64,000 bases of DNA, taken from assembly GCA_014218235.1 (NCBI GenBank), contig CM024764.1, positions 69,477,184 through 69,541,183 of the forward strand. Direction: 5' to 3'. This document shows, piece by piece, positions 33,441 to 45,377 of this stretch. A model generated the notes under the pieces. The model was given only the letters and a program-made list of their open reading frames with translations. It was not told the DNA's origin and made no database searches. Numbering within the stretch: position 1 is the stretch's first letter; every line of letters starts with the position of its first letter. Both the position numbers and the translations under genes were made by a program. Source of the stretch: Colocasia esculenta. Taxonomy: Eukaryota > Streptophyta > Magnoliopsida > Alismatales > Araceae.

Positions 33441-34914
33441 GGCCTGAAGAATTTTGTAAATTCGAGCATGGGAAAAATTTGTGAATTTTGGGAAATCTTT
33501 AATATGATGAAATATGAATGGAATTAACTTTTCAAATATTTTTAAGACACCAAAGAATTCATTTGTCAAATTGTTACAAAAATTCAGCAAACTTCAAGTT
33601 TTACACAACAACTTATAGGATATGTTCATTAAATGACTTGAGCCAGTAAAATGATGGTTTGAGGGATATAATACATTCAACAATCAATGACAAACTACCA
33701 TATTCTCCAAATCCAAAGAAATAAAAATGTCTTTTAGACTGAGATCAAGTGTGATGAAAATAAACAGCTTTAAAGCAAACTGATGAAAGATAGGGATGAT
33801 TCTTTTAAACAATTCTCCTTGGACAAACACATTTTTTTTTAATTTTAAACAAACTATCAAATGTAGTAAATCTTGTTCACTCGAGAACTAATACTTTTTA
33901 CACACCATAGTCCCTGGATACTAGAGATTTACCCATTATCAAGTTTCAAGGGGTAAATGATAACCTTTTGACATGAAAATATACGTTTATCAGACGCCAA
34001 TATTTCTAGTTACTCAATCATCATCAAAATGTATAGAGCATTTTTGTTTTTATTGTTTGATTTTTGAACCCCTTTGAACAGAGATAGCAATAATACCTCA
34101 TGACATACATGGCACTTCATTCATTATGAAGGTTTGTAGTTTCTCAGCATTTGTGTCATTGCTCTATTGAATGGTAATTGTAAGGAGAATTTTATAAAAT
34201 GAAGGCATTTATCTCCCGCATCAGTTGCAAAAAAAAAAGTTTAAATTCAAGGCACACATTATCCTTTAGTCTTTGAAAGAGATTTAAATTTCTATAGTCT
34301 TGAAGAGTATAGTTGAGAGTTAGAATGTAAAAAGATGTAGTAGATCACTCAAAAAAAATCATTTTGAGGTTCTCGACAACTCAATGAGTACATCATGCAA
34401 GGAAGTTGTTGTAATTCAAGAAGAGTTTTGAATTTTGCAAAAAGAATGACTTGTGAAGTCTCTATCTCCCCCTGAGATGATGATTCCAACAACTTTTTAT
34501 CAAAGTAAAGATGTGCAAGTATTTTGAAAACATAAATGATTCTCTTTGAACAACAAAAGCTCCCCCTCAACAATTGCATATTCATTTATTGAGACTTGGC
34601 GGAGACATATACTCTCGCATAGTGAAAGTGTCCAAACAAGCATAACTTGTCCTTCTTCAAGTCACCATTTGATATACCAAGAAATTCAACACAATGTGAG
34701 TTGAAGAATTTGATTGTCAAAAAGAAATAGAAGTTGAATTGAGAGAGATGTGAACCATATGAATCAAGGAAGCAAAGAAGAATGATGAAACAATGACTCC
34801 CCCTCAGAATATGCCTAAACACTCAACCCAAATGAGAGAGATCAAGAAGATGGACATTTGTAAAGACCAAGCTCTCTCCTCAAGGATGAAAATCTATTGT
34901 CAGGAAGAGGTTTG
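33441..34914 (-). other. element B non-coding spacer between pol and ORF3
   Basis: AT-rich, without a long frame. It holds three CTCCCCCT blocks (minus-strand GGGGGAG) at 34465, 34559 and 34796, resembling extra polypurine tracts. Confidence 0.6.
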
Positions 34915-35600
34915 GTAAAGATGTCAGCAATTTATTTTTCAGTTTCAATAAAGAGGAGTTCAAAAGATTTCTTGGCCACCTCATCTCTCAAGAAATGATG
35001 CCTAATTTCAATATGTTTTGTTCTAGAATGCTGAATTGGATTTTTAGACAGATTTATGGCACTTGTGTTGTCACAAAGAATAGGAACACAACCTAACTCT
35101 TGGTTGTAATCAAGAAGTTGATGTTTCACCCAAAGAATTTAAGTGCCACATCTACCAGCTGCAACATACTCAGTCTCTGCAGTTGATAGAGCAACTGAGT
35201 GTTACTTTTTAGAAGCCCAAGAGATTAAGCATCCACCTAAGTACAAACACAAGCCACTTGTGCTTTTTCTATCAAGTTTACACCCAGCATAATCAGCATC
35301 ACAATAGGCAATCAAATCTAACTTACAACCAGCAGGATACCAAATTCCAAGATCACATGTTCCAACAAGATATTTAAAGATTCTTTTAACAGCTAACATG
35401 TGACTTTCTTTTGGATTAGCTTGAAATCTAGCACACAAGCACACACTGAACTGAATGTCAGGTCTAGAAGTAGTGAGATAGAGTAGAGAACCAATCATAC
35501 CTCTGTATGTCTTTGGGTCTACTGACTTACCAAGTGAGTCTTCTTCTAGTTTAGCATTAATTGCAATGGGTGTGCTTGAATGCTGGAGGTTCTAGAAGTC
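34915..35600 (-). pseudogene. element B RNase H
   Basis: Two frames (35202-35498 and 34932-35129) carry IGSLLYLTTSRPDIQFSV, YCDADYAGCKLDRKSTSGLC, CLISWASKK and then LCDNTSAINLSKNPIQHSRTKHIEIRHHFLRD, the standard copia RNase H/ADIFTKPL end region. DADYAG and CDNTSA hold catalytic Asp residues. A stop and frameshift near 35130-35200 remove the EAEY segment from the frame. Confidence 0.92.
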
Positions 35601-36490
35601 AAACCTTTTCAGAAGTTCTTTGACATATTTGGTTTGACTTATGAAAATCCCCTCACTGGTTTGGTTAACCTGCAATCCCAAGAAAAATTGTAAGTCTCCC
35701 ATTAAACTGATTTCAAATTCATTTTTCATTTGGTTTGCAAATTCATTGCACAGGCTCTTATTGGTTGATCCAAATATTATGTCATCGACATAAATTTGGA
35801 CTACAATTATTTGTTTATTGACCATTTTTGTGAACAGTGTTTGATCAACATTACCTCTAGAATATCTTTTTTCAAGCAGAAAAGAACTCAAACGGTCATA
35901 CCAAGCCCTTGGAGCTTGTTTAAGACCATAAAGAGTCTTATGAAGCTTAAAAACATGATTAGGATATTTTTCATTTTCAAAACCCGGAGGTTGTTCAACA
36001 AAAATATTTTCTTTTATATAACCATTCAAAAAAGCATTTTTGACATCCATTCTATAAACTTTAAATTTCAGTGAAGATGCAAAAGGAAGAAAAATTCTTA
36101 CAGCTTCTAGCCTAGCTACAGGGGCATATGACTCTTCAAAATCAATTCCAAATTCTTGGTTGTACCCCTTTGCAACTAGCCTAGCTTTATTTCTTATGAC
36201 TTGACCATTTTCATTCAATTTTTTTTTCTGAAAACCCATCTAGTGCCAATGACTGATTGGTCACTAGGTCTAGGTACTAATTCCCATACATGATTTCTTT
36301 CAAATTGATGAAGTTCATTATGCATTGCATTGATCCAGTCAGAACTCATTAGAGCTTCATCAATTGATTTTGGTTCAACTTGGGAAATTAGTGCTAGTGG
36401 GTCTTCATGAATGACATTCAGGAATGATGATCTAGTCCTTACCCTATCATGCACATTGTCAACAATATTTTCTAATGGGTGATCTCTCAA
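35592..36490 (-). pseudogene. element B reverse transcriptase
   Basis: The N-terminal part (36215-36490) has EALMSSDWINAMHNELHQFERNHVWELVPRP. The 215-residue main frame (35592-36239) has NKARLVAKGYNQEFGIDFEESYAPVARLEAVR, the MDVKNAFLNG block (catalytic Asp), the KTLYGLKQAPRAWYDRL block and the QIYVDDIIFGS block (YVDD), then FFLGLQV. The core is intact, but a one-base shift around 36215-36239 separates the two parts. It would make element cDNA in cytoplasmic particles. Confidence 0.94.
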
Positions 36491-36576
36491 AAATCTATGT
36501 TCAGAAGTTACCTATTGAATTGCACTTAAGTCTAGAACAACATTACCTGATCCACTTGGAGTAGGTGAATGAGTGT

Positions 36577-37500
36577 TCAAATTCTCACTAATGTCTTCAT
36601 TTTCCTCAGCAGTTGGTGAAGAATCCACAATGAAATCATCCTCTTCATTATCTTGACTGTCCCTGCAAGATTTAGAACCATGAGTTGAAAAGGAATTTTC
36701 ATCAAAAATAACATGTGGAGACTCTTCACAGTCTTGTTCTTGAGAGAGTAAACTCTAAAAGCTCTTGACACTTCAGAATAGCCAAGAAAGATGGCTTCCT
36801 GACTTTAGCATCAAACTTGTTAAGATTTTCCTTATTGTTGTTATGCACAAAATATTTACACCCAAAGATTTTGAAATAAGATAAGGTTGACTTTTTGTTT
36901 TTCAACAACTCATAAGGGGTTTTTCTGATTTTTGGTCTGACCAATGCTCTATTGAGAATGTGATTTGCTGTATTCACAGCTTCAGCCCAGAAGGATTTGG
37001 GCAAATTACTTTCTAAGAGCATGGATCTAGCCATTTTCACAAGAGTTCTATTCTTTCTTTTCACAACTTCATTTTGTTCTGGAGTTCTTGGTGAAGAAAA
37101 CTTGTGAAATATGTGAAGTTCAGCACATAAATCAGAAAATGATTTATTTCAAACTCACCCCCATGATCAGTCAAAATGTTTTTGATTTTATATGGAAAAC
37201 TTGTTAAGGCAGTGGTACAGAAATTCCTGAACTCAAGGCAAGCATCACTTTTGTGGGACAGAAAGATAACCCATGTAAAATAGTAAAATCATCAATAATG
37301 ACAAACCCATATCTTTTGCCACTAAGGCTTAGAATTCTTGTGGGGCCAAAGTGTGAAGTAATTCTAGTGGCTTAGATGTGAGTACCTCATTGAGGTTTTA
37401 AAAGATTTCTGGTTTGTTTCCTTGGGCACAAATCCCACAAACTTGATTTTCTATATTAGAGAAGGATTCAGGAAGACCTTTAACCAAATCAGCATAACAG
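36577..37500 (-). pseudogene. element B integrase (catalytically dead)
   Basis: The C-terminal frame (36726-37064) has RKNRTLVKMARSMLLESNLPKSFWAEAVNTANHILNRA. Upstream pieces in other frames include GFVIIDDF (about 37300) and TDHGGEF (about 37150, second catalytic Asp kept). The first catalytic Asp segment (H-MDLFGP in relatives) is deleted near 37350. The catalytic Glu in NGVVERKNRT is Lys here, with Glu in place of the Gly, both G-to-A changes. It cannot be functional. Confidence 0.85.
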
Positions 37501-37619
37501 TTTATTTATTGTTCTGAAACTTGCATGACCAAGTCTTTTGTGCCAAGTCCACGCAATTTCATTCTTATTTGCAACAAGACAAATATTTTCAGAAATTTTT
37601 ATCAAGGTTGATCATGTAG

Positions 37620-37935
37620 ACATTGTTTTCCCTCTTTCCAAAGAATTTATTTTATCAGTTGATGAGTAATTATCTTGCAAAAATCAGATTCAAACATAAC
37701 TTTGTGACCTTTGTCACATAGTTGGCTAATGCTCAGCAAATTGTAATTTAAACCATCAACTAACAAAACATTATCAACTGAGTTTGAGGAAGATTGACCA
37801 ACCTTTCCAGATCCAATAATTTTTTCTTTATTTTTACCTCCTAATGTAACAGAACTCCCTCCTTCTCAATCAGGAATGAAATTTAGCTTTGTCTCCAGTC
37901 ATGTGTCGTGAACACCCACTATCAAGGAACAAAAT
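37620..37935 (-). pseudogene. element B protease region
   Basis: The minus strand of 37900-37935 encodes FLDSGCSRHMTGD-like residues, the copia aspartic protease active-site block (Asp-Ser-Gly codons at 37915-37923). SGKVGQ and VLLVDGLNYNLLSISQLCDKG follow (about 37700-37800), frameshifted from the active site. This region releases Gag and Pol proteins in intact elements. Confidence 0.85.
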
Positions 37936-38231
37936 TTGAGTGGGTGCACGACCTTCCTGTAAAATCAATCAGGGAGAGAAGATTGTTGGTACCCAAACAT
38001 GTTGGGACCATTTCTAACCCAAATCTGATTTTATTTTTATTTTTGTTTTGTTTCATTGATGTTTTCTGCCTTTTTCAATTTGTTCTTCCCTTTTGGAATA
38101 AAAACACCATGTTCTTTTTCTCTTTAGAGTGGGGAGTTCTGCATTTTGACATAGTGTTCAGTTTTGAGGTACAAACCAAGGTTTGTTGTTGGTCCATTGA
38201 AAAATTTGGATAGAGAATTGAAGGTGGTACC
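37936..38231 (-). pseudogene. element B gag-pol junction fragment
   Basis: Short sequence between the protease and the element A insertion, with no recognisable domain. Its counterpart beyond element A is at 49715-49786. Where A is absent the two should be contiguous. Confidence 0.6.
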
Positions 38232-38509
38232 TGTTGAGTTCTCATATGGAATGCCTATGAGAATGCTAAGCTTAATGACATATCCTTGTTTTTTATTATG
38301 AACATTTAATGGACCAAAATTGATGTATGACAAATGTGTAAAACTAAGAGACAATGACAAGTGGATGCAATTAAATCAAATATTTTCATTGATCACTAAT
38401 GTGTTGATTATGTCTCACTAATCATCTTCCTTTATGTAGGTGAGATTCCATTCAAGACCTTGTACCAAAACAAGAGAGAAGGACAAGAAAAGAACAAAAA
38501 GAGAACACA

Positions 38510-38706
38510 TGTCGCAGACCCAGATGCTCCTATCGACAGATCCATACAGGCAGACATCAAGCCTTCTGGAAAAAAAGCCCTGTCGACAGCACCAGATCGC
38601 CTATCGACAGATTCATACAGTGAATGCTTTCCAGAAACTCCAGGACCTCTGAATGCTGGAACTATGCAAGCTTCTGTCGACAGATGACATGAGACCTGTC
38701 GACAGA
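38510..38706. repeat. six CTGTCGACAG-type dyads (element A 5' LTR)
   Basis: Centres at 38513 (one base lost), 38534, 38584, 38605, 38678 and 38700 form three pairs 21-22 bp apart. They sit 90-280 bp upstream of the TATA box. Confidence 0.9.
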
Positions 38707-38789
38707 CGAAGCGAGATGTTAGATACGAGATCTCCTTACATTCCCTATTGGGTGTTTCCATATATCACAACTCTCTATACTTGAACACC

Positions 38790-38799
38790 CGTATAAAGG
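38790..38799 (+). promoter_or_regulatory. TATA box of element A 5' LTR
   Basis: CGTATAAAGG, preceded by the dyad pairs. The 3' LTR equivalent is TATAAAA at 48974-48980. Confidence 0.7.
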
Positions 38800-39485
38800 T
38801 ATCTTTTGGAGATATTTCATACACACAAGTAGCCTCCAACCAAGAACCTAAAAAGCTCTCAAGAGAAGTCTGTTCTGCTACTCTGCTGCAGCTTGAACGT
38901 CGTGGATTCAAGCATCTTCATCAAGTTGTGATCATCAAGACGAAGCTTGAAGTCCAGCCAGACGTTCACGAGAAGAGTTCTTCCATCAGGATTTGTCTTA
39001 CAATTCAGAACTCTCTCTGCTTTGTTTTTACATAAACGAGTGTGTGTTGTTGTGTCTCAAGCAGTTCTTGTGCTTGATTCACGTGTGTGAGTTGATCTGA
39101 TCGTGGTGGTCGCACATCAGATAACTCGTGTGTGTGAGTTGTAGTTGACGAACTAACTCATAAGCAGGTTATTCTGCGTGTGTGTGTGGCCCGTGGATGT
39201 AGGATACACAAGTTGTGTACTCCGAACCACGTAAAATCTTTGTGTCTTATGGTTTGCACGGATTTACGTTAGATGTTTGGCAGGCACGGCGTCTCTACAC
39301 ACGCTTGATAGTTTGTTCTTTATTTATTCTCAAGTCACACACATCCACACTTAGTTTAAACTCTCCTATTGTTTCAACAGTTTGTGTTCTCGCGAAAAGA
39401 AGGTGATAAAGTAATTTTAATCGACAGTAATCTATTCAACCCCCTTCTAGATTACCATATATAGGGAATTCCGCAATCTTTCAAT

Positions 39486-39497
39486 TGGTATCAGAGC
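39486..39497 (+). other. element A primer binding site (tRNA-iMet)
   Basis: TGGTATCAGAGC starts two bases after the LTR end and is complementary to the initiator tRNA-Met 3' end. Confidence 0.95.
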
Positions 39498-39556
39498 AGG
39501 TTTCTCCGATTTACTGTCATATTGTTTGATCTTTCGATCAGGAGAACTTTGATCTC

Positions 39557-41461
39557 ATGGATTCTAGTAAGGGGTATATGGCCGAGGGACACTCAGTCAC
39601 CAGGCCGCCCTTCTTTGATGGCACTGACTATCCATATTGGAAAAACCGTATGCAGGTGTTTCTACGAGCGCAAAACTTTGAACTGTGGAAAATAGTCCAC
39701 AAAGGACCATACACTCTTCCTGAGGATGAAGATACCTGGACAAAGGACCAGATTGCCAAGGGGACACTCAACTGGAGCGCCCTCAACATGATGCAATGTG
39801 CGGTCCATCCCAAGGAATATTCGAGGGTCTCCATGTGCACATCAGCAAAAGAGATGTGGGACAAACTCGAACTTATATACGAAGGTACATCACAGGTAAG
39901 AGAATCAAAGGTAAGCATGCTTGTCTCTGAGTATGAGATGTTTAAGATGAACCACAATGAAACCATCTCAGACATGTTTGCTAGGTTCATGTTGATAATA
40001 AATGGGTTGAAAGGTCTTAAAAAGGAGTACTCGGAGAGTGACTTGGTGAGGAAGATACTTCGGTCTCTTCCATCCTCATGGAACACCAAAGCCACTGTCA
40101 TTGAGGATTCCAAAGACCTCTCAACAATGAAATTGGATGAACTGATTGGTTCCTTAATGACGTATGAAATCAATGTGAAAAGAAAGGAAACTGAAGAAAA
40201 TCCTAGAAAGCCACTTGCCTTGAAGGCTTCTAAGAAAAGTTCTTCAGCTTCCAAAAAGGATGCTATTCCGGAAAGTGATGAATCTGAATCCTCTAGTGAT
40301 AGTGAGAGTGATGAGATGGCGATGCTCACTAGGCAATTCAAAAAATTCCTAAAACTCAAAAGGAGAGGAATAGGTAACTCCAAACCTTTTCAAAAGAAAG
40401 ACTTTTTTAACAAATCTAATTCTAACAAAAAGTCTGATGTCGTGTGTTGTGAGTGTAAGAAACAAGGGCACATGAGAGGAGAGTGCCCCGAGCTTAAGAA
40501 GAAGCTGAAAAAGGAGAAGTTCACGTTCAAGAAAGCCAAGGCAATGATGGCTACTTGGAGTGATGAAGACGAAGACGAGAACAGTCAAGCTACCTCCGGA
40601 GATGATGAAGTCCACTGTCTCATGGCCAGAAGTGATGACTCAAATGAGGTAAATTCTTCCTTTGAAAATTATTCAATTGATGAATGGGAAGAAGCTTATA
40701 CTGTTTTATTTGAAAAATTCTGTGAGTATAAGTCAGAAATAAAGGCACTCAAAAAGAAAAACAATTCCCTTGTTCATAGCTCCAACAATAATGAAGAAAT
40801 TGCATCCTTGAATAAAGAACTTGAAATGATGAAGATTGATGAAAAAGCTCACTGTGAGGAATTGGATGACATGAAACTGAAACTTCAAGAAGTTCAAAAA
40901 GAGAGAGATGATCTAAGCAACTCCCTTAAAACTCTTCAAGATGAACTTACTGAAGTAAAAGAAAAATTGAAAAAGACTGAAGAGAATTTAAAAGGAAAGA
41001 GTGAAGATCTATCAAGGTTTGTTAAAGGGAAACAAAACCTTGATGCAATTCTAGGAACAAACATTTTTGTTGCAAAGCATGGGCTTGGGTATCTTCCTCC
41101 AAAGCAAAAGAAAGTGGGAGAGAACTTAATAACTTCTTTTGTTGAGTCAAGCCCAAGCACAAGCAAACAAATCCCATCAAACAGCAATAAAACCCAAGCC
41201 AAGGGCAAGCAACAACAAACTAAACAAAAGAAGCCCGTTGCCAACAAAACTGCAAAAACTGTCAACAGCCCCAATGAGGGTTGTCGACAGGACAGGAAAC
41301 CAGCCTCCAAAGGGAAGCTGACCAGGCAACAAAAAGGCAAAATGACCATGCATGCTCCTCAAAATAAAAAGCCCATTGTTGTGAAAAACCTTCATCATGT
41401 AATTTCTGTAAAAAAGTTGGGCATAATGAAAAAGAATGTCGGAACAAACCAAGTAAATTAA
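39557..41461 (+). CDS. gag: element A Gag
   Basis: The 634-residue frame starts MDSSKGYMAEGHSVTRPPFFDGT, the usual start of this Gag type (element B has MDSRGFIAEGHSINRPPFF). Residues ~20-210 form the copia UBN2-type Gag domain (YWKNRMQVFLRAQNFELW, AKEMWDKLELIYEGTSQV, SLPSSWNTKATVIEDSKDL). A CX2CX4HX4C zinc knuckle lies at residues 297-310 (C297, C300, H305, C310). Residues ~384-485 are a charged predicted coiled coil, and the tail is Lys/Gln-rich. It would form the particle and bind RNA. The frame itself is open, but a one-base shift near 41395 loses a second knuckle (CNFC..H..C) present in another frame. Confidence 0.93.
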   Translation: MDSSKGYMAEGHSVTRPPFFDGTDYPYWKNRMQVFLRAQNFELWKIVHKGPYTLPEDEDTWTKDQIAKGTLNWSALNMMQCAVHPKEYSRVSMCTSAKEMWDKLELIYEGTSQVRESKVSMLVSEYEMFKMNHNETISDMFARFMLIINGLKGLKKEYSESDLVRKILRSLPSSWNTKATVIEDSKDLSTMKLDELIGSLMTYEINVKRKETEENPRKPLALKASKKSSSASKKDAIPESDESESSSDSESDEMAMLTRQFKKFLKLKRRGIGNSKPFQKKDFFNKSNSNKKSDVVCCECKKQGHMRGECPELKKKLKKEKFTFKKAKAMMATWSDEDEDENSQATSGDDEVHCLMARSDDSNEVNSSFENYSIDEWEEAYTVLFEKFCEYKSEIKALKKKNNSLVHSSNNNEEIASLNKELEMMKIDEKAHCEELDDMKLKLQEVQKERDDLSNSLKTLQDELTEVKEKLKKTEENLKGKSEDLSRFVKGKQNLDAILGTNIFVAKHGLGYLPPKQKKVGENLITSFVESSPSTSKQIPSNSNKTQAKGKQQQTKQKKPVANKTAKTVNSPNEGCRQDRKPASKGKLTRQQKGKMTMHAPQNKKPIVVKNLHHVISVKKLGIMKKNVGTNQVN

Positions 41462-41665
41462 ACATCAAACAAGTTTGGATTCTGAAGCATTTATTGTTTG
41501 GCATGAATGATACAATGGGACCCAAAGTAATTTTTCTGTAAAAAGTTGGGCATAATGAAAAAGAATGTCGGAACAAACCAAGTAAATTTAACATCAAACA
41601 AGTTTGATTCTGAAGCATTTATTGTTTGGCATGAATGATAAAATGGGACCCAAAGTAATTTGGTA
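41403..41665 (+). repeat. 130-bp tandem duplication at the gag/protease junction
   Basis: The segment starting TTTCTGTAAAA at about 41403 repeats at about 41532 (GTTGGGCATAATGAAAAAG, then AAACCAAGTAAATT, then CATGAATGATA..ATGGGACCCAAAGTAATTT). It doubles the second zinc-knuckle region out of frame. Confidence 0.92.
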
Positions 41666-41699
41666 CCAAAATCTCTTGTCTGATCACATGTGCAGGAAT

Positions 41700-41986
41700 G
41701 CCTAGCAGCCCAGTTCAAAACAAATAGTACCTGGATAGTGGCTGCTCGAGGCACTGATGGGCGATAAAGAAAAATTATGTCTGCTAGTGGAGAAGATGGA
41801 AGTCAAGTAATTTTTGGAGGCAACAACAAAGGCCAGATCATCGGCTCAGGTAAGGTTGGTAAGTATGCCTCTACCTCTATAGATAATGTATTGCTTGTAG
41901 ATGGCCTTCATCACAATTTGCTTAGTATAAGCCAACTGTGTGATAAGGGCATAAAGTTGTCTTTGAACCTAATTCATGTCAAATAA
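41700..41986 (+). pseudogene. element A protease region
   Basis: YLDSGCSRH near 41729-41757 is the copia aspartic protease active-site block (Asp-Ser-Gly kept). The MTGD that normally follows is interrupted by a stop. The next frame (41777-41986) reads SASGEDGSQVIFGGNNKGQIIGSGKVG and VLLVDGLHHNLLSISQLCDKG, the segment before the integrase. Confidence 0.88.
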
Positions 41987-42089
41987 TTGATAAGGAAACA
42001 GGAAGTCTAAATTTTCTGGAAAAAGGGTGAATAACATCTACATGGTTGATTTAGATGATCCAAAATAATGACTTGTGTCTTGTAAAACA

Positions 42090-42770
42090 AACAGGACGAG
42101 CTTATGTTGTGGCATCGTAGGCTCGGTCATGCACTTACAACGTTTTACACAAGATCATGAGGCTCAAATTGGTAAGTGGACTTCCTGAAATCCCCTTTAA
42201 TAAAATGAGAATTTTTGTGATGCATGTGCACAGGGAAAACAACAAGGAAATCCTTCAAATCAAGGCACCGGTAAGTACTACTAAACCCTATGAACTTCTG
42301 CACATGGACCTGTTTGGACCTATTAGAACATAAGTCTCAATGGCAAACGCTTTGGTTTTGTATTGTAGACGACTTCTCTAGGTTCACATGGGTTAAGTTC
42401 CTCGCACACAAAATGAGCATTAAGCCTGTTGAGGACTTCTTCAATAAAATTGAGCATGGAAATGTACACATGATATGCTCAATCCGCACTAATCTCGGGG
42501 GAGAGTTTGACAATAATTCTTTTTCTGATTTTTGCAGGCACCACGGGATAGAACACTTGTTCTCCTCTCCAAGGACACTGGAACAAAATGGTGTTGTGTA
42601 GAGAAAGAACAGGACTTTGGTGGAAATGGCTCGTACCCTTCTGGTTGAAAGCCAACTTGCCAGGACGTTTTGGGCAGAAGTGGTGAACACTTCATGCTAC
42701 ATACTTAATAGAGCCATGGTAAGACCTGTCATTAAGAAAACCCCTACAAACTTCTGAAAGGTAAGAAGCT
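42090..42770 (+). pseudogene. element A integrase (catalytically dead)
   Basis: The pre-integrase zinc-finger piece LWHRRLGHA (about 42107) is followed by the core. LHMDLFGPI (about 42298-42325) keeps the first catalytic Asp. The second Asp, in the normal SD-GGEF block, is Asn (RTNLGGEF, 42484-42507, a G-to-A change). The catalytic Glu in NGVVERKNRT is a TAG stop at 42599-42601. FWAEVVNTSCYILNRAMVRP follows. Besides the lost residues there are several frameshifts, so it is certainly inactive. Confidence 0.9.
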
Positions 42771-43259
42771 AGTATTGGGTACTTTAGAGTTTTGGCTCAA
42801 AAGTCTTCATTCATAATATGATAAATCAGATTTGGAAAAATTTGAGGCCAAAGTGATCAAGGTATTTTCTTGGATACTCAGAACACTCTAGAGCCTATAG
42901 GTGTTTAATATCAAGAATAGAACTGTGGAAGAAACTCCACATGTGATTTTTGATGAGAGTCATGCAAAATCTGACAATTTTAATTCTCACAGGACTCCCA
43001 ATGAGATGACAAACATCCTTGAAGATCCACCACAAGTGGCAGCCAAGGAGAGCTCTCAACAGCACTAAAGGTTAGAGTGATATCTTTAGAGGTGATATCT
43101 TCGCAAGTGATGAGATGAGATGATACATACTGTTCAGAAATAAAGGTGAAGCACCTGAAGAAGATCCACAAGAGGATGAACCTCAAGCTGAAACCCCTCA
43201 AGCAATCCCTCCTCCGGCACAACCTCCTCAATTGCAAGATCAACCCGGACCTTCAACAA

Positions 43260-44260
43260 TCACAAATGGCAGGTACTCTAAAGACCATCCACTTGAGAAC
43301 ATAATAGAGATGTGAATGAAAAAGTTCAAACTAGGTCTCAAGTTAGGGAAATAGTTGAACAGGATCATCTAGCCTTTGTATCTCAAGTAGAACCTAAAAA
43401 TGTTGAAGAAGCCTTAAAGGATAACTCATGGATTGATGCTATGCATGAGGAGCTTGGGCAATTTCAGAGAAATAATGTCTGGAGTTTAGTTCCTAGAACC
43501 CCCGAAATTTCTGTCATTGGACAAGATGGGTTTTTTAGGAATAAACTGAATGAAGAGGGTAAAGTGGTGAGAAATAAGGCTAGACTGGTAGCAAAAGGAT
43601 ATAATCAGAATTTGGTGTGGATTTCGAAGAATCCTTTGCTCCTGTAGCTAGGTTAGAAGCAGTTAGAATCTTGTTAGCATATGCATGCTCAAACAAGTTC
43701 AAACTTTTTCAAATGGATGTTAAAACTGCATTCTTAAATGGCTACATCAAAGAAAAGTCTATGTCTCTCAACCACCTGGCTTTGAGGATAATGATCAACC
43801 TAACCATGTGTTGAATTGCACAAAGCTCTTTATGGTTTGAAACAGGCACCCCGAGCTTGGTACGACAGACTGAGCACATTTCTGGTAAGCAAAAATTACT
43901 CAAGAGGTAGGTAGACCAAACTCTTTTCACTAAGAAAGTCTGCAATCACATCATTGTTGTTCAAGTTTATGTGGACGATATTAATTTGGTTCTACTAACC
44001 CATCACTATGTGAGGAATTCTCAAAACATATGCACAGTGAATTTGAGATGAGCTTAATGGGGGAGCTTCAATTTTTTCTTGGTTTGCAGGTGAAACAATT
44101 AGAAGATGGATTCTTCATCAATCAAGAAAAATATGTCAAAGAACTGCTCAAGAGATTTCAGTTCGAACAAGCCAAGCCTGCCTCAACACCAATGAGTACA
44201 AGCATAAAGCTAGAAACTGATGAGAAAGGTAAACCGGTAGATGCAAAGCAATTCTAAGGT
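43260..44260 (+). pseudogene. element A reverse transcriptase
   Basis: Pieces in three frames: 43312-43610 (EEALKDNSWIDAMHEELGQFQRNNVWSLVPR, NKARLVAKGYNQ), 43617-43814 (MDFEESFAPVARLEAVRILLAYA, MDVKTAFLNGYIKE with catalytic Asp), about 43820-44000 (ALYGLKQAPRAWYDRL, YVDD at about 43970) and 44030-44257 (EFEMSLMGELQFFLGLQVKQ, YVKELLKRF). The order is the normal copia RT. At least four single-base shifts separate the pieces, although the catalytic residues survive. Confidence 0.92.
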
Positions 44261-44912
44261 ATGATTGGCTCCATTTTATATCTTACTGCAAGTAGACCGG
44301 ATATTTAATTCAGCGTTTGCCTTTGTGCTAGATACCAATCTAGTCCAAAGGAAAGCCATTTGATTGCAGTAAAGAGAATATTCTGATATCTCTCAGGTAC
44401 GCATGATATGGGTCTTTGGTATCCAGCAGGTAGTAGCTTTAACTTGGTCTCTTATTCTGATACTGACTATGCTGGATATAAAATTGACAAAAAAAAGCAC
44501 TAGTGGTTATTGCCAAATTCTTGGTGGTTGCATGGTTTCGTGGGCATCCAAGAAGCAACACTCAGTTGCATTCTCCACTGTAGAGGCAGAATATGTTGCT
44601 GCAGGGAGTTGTGCGGCTCAAGTGTTGTGGATAAAAAGTCAATTGTCTGACTACAATATTGACATTGGATGCACACCTATCCTATGTGACAACACCAGTG
44701 CAATCAATCTCTCAAAGAACCCAATTCAACACTCTAGAACAAAGCACATAGAGATCAGGCATCACTTCTTGAGAGATGAGGTAGCCAACAACACCTTAGA
44801 GTTGAGCTTCATACCCACAGAAAAACAACTAGCTGACATCTTTACAAAACCATTGGCTGAAGATAGGTTTACCACACTTAGAAGGGAATTGGGTTTGTGC
44901 AAAATGCAATGA
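44260..44912 (+). pseudogene. element A RNase H
   Basis: The 169-residue frame (44403-44912) includes KSTSGYCQILGGCMVSWASKKQHSVAFSTVEAEYVAAGSCAAQVLWI (Glu of EAEY), LCDNTSAINLSKNPIQHSRTKHIEIRHHFLRD and EKQLADIFTKPLAEDRF, the complete copia C-terminus. The DADYAG-type Asp lies just upstream, frameshifted (about 44460: DTDYAG). The frame ends at a natural-looking stop at 44912, which marks the end of pol. Confidence 0.93.
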
Positions 44913-45377
44913 AACTCATACCAAGTCTTGAATATATGTTCCTTCTGAGCAACAACTATGCGGTATATCAAATGATGATTTGTGGAAAAACAGTCAGGCT
45001 TGTTTGGAAATTTTCATTATGCGTGAGAAAACATTCTCCGCCACGTACCATAGTTGAAGTGCAAAAAGGACATCTATTTTGGATAAGGGACATAGTTTCT
45101 TTTCAATTGCCCAGTCATTCTAAAAGAAACAAAATTCAAAGTTTCTATCTCTTTACATGGATGGTGCTCTGTTAAATTGTGTGAGACCCTTGCTTGAATT
45201 GATCTTTGAATTGTTTGGATGCTTAGTCTCCACTTGCACACATTATAGGGGAGGACACCATTGCTAGATGAGTGAATTTATGAGGGAAACACTTCCTAGT
45301 CATCATCCCACTCCTTCCTTGCATGGAGCACCTTTTTCAAACTCCTCCTAGACTTAAGCTCTGTCCTGCACACATGC

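Larger units (their letters stand above)
38232..39483 (+). repeat. element A 5' LTR
   Basis: 1252 bp. It matches the 3' LTR except for scattered substitutions (about a dozen in the first 300 bases by eye) and a 45-50-bp segment, present in the 3' LTR at about 49075-49122, missing here near 38889. Confidence 0.95.

Noticed and set aside
39628..40383. 251-residue minus-strand ORF
   Set aside because: It is the antisense shadow of element A gag, which has clear domain homology on the plus strand.
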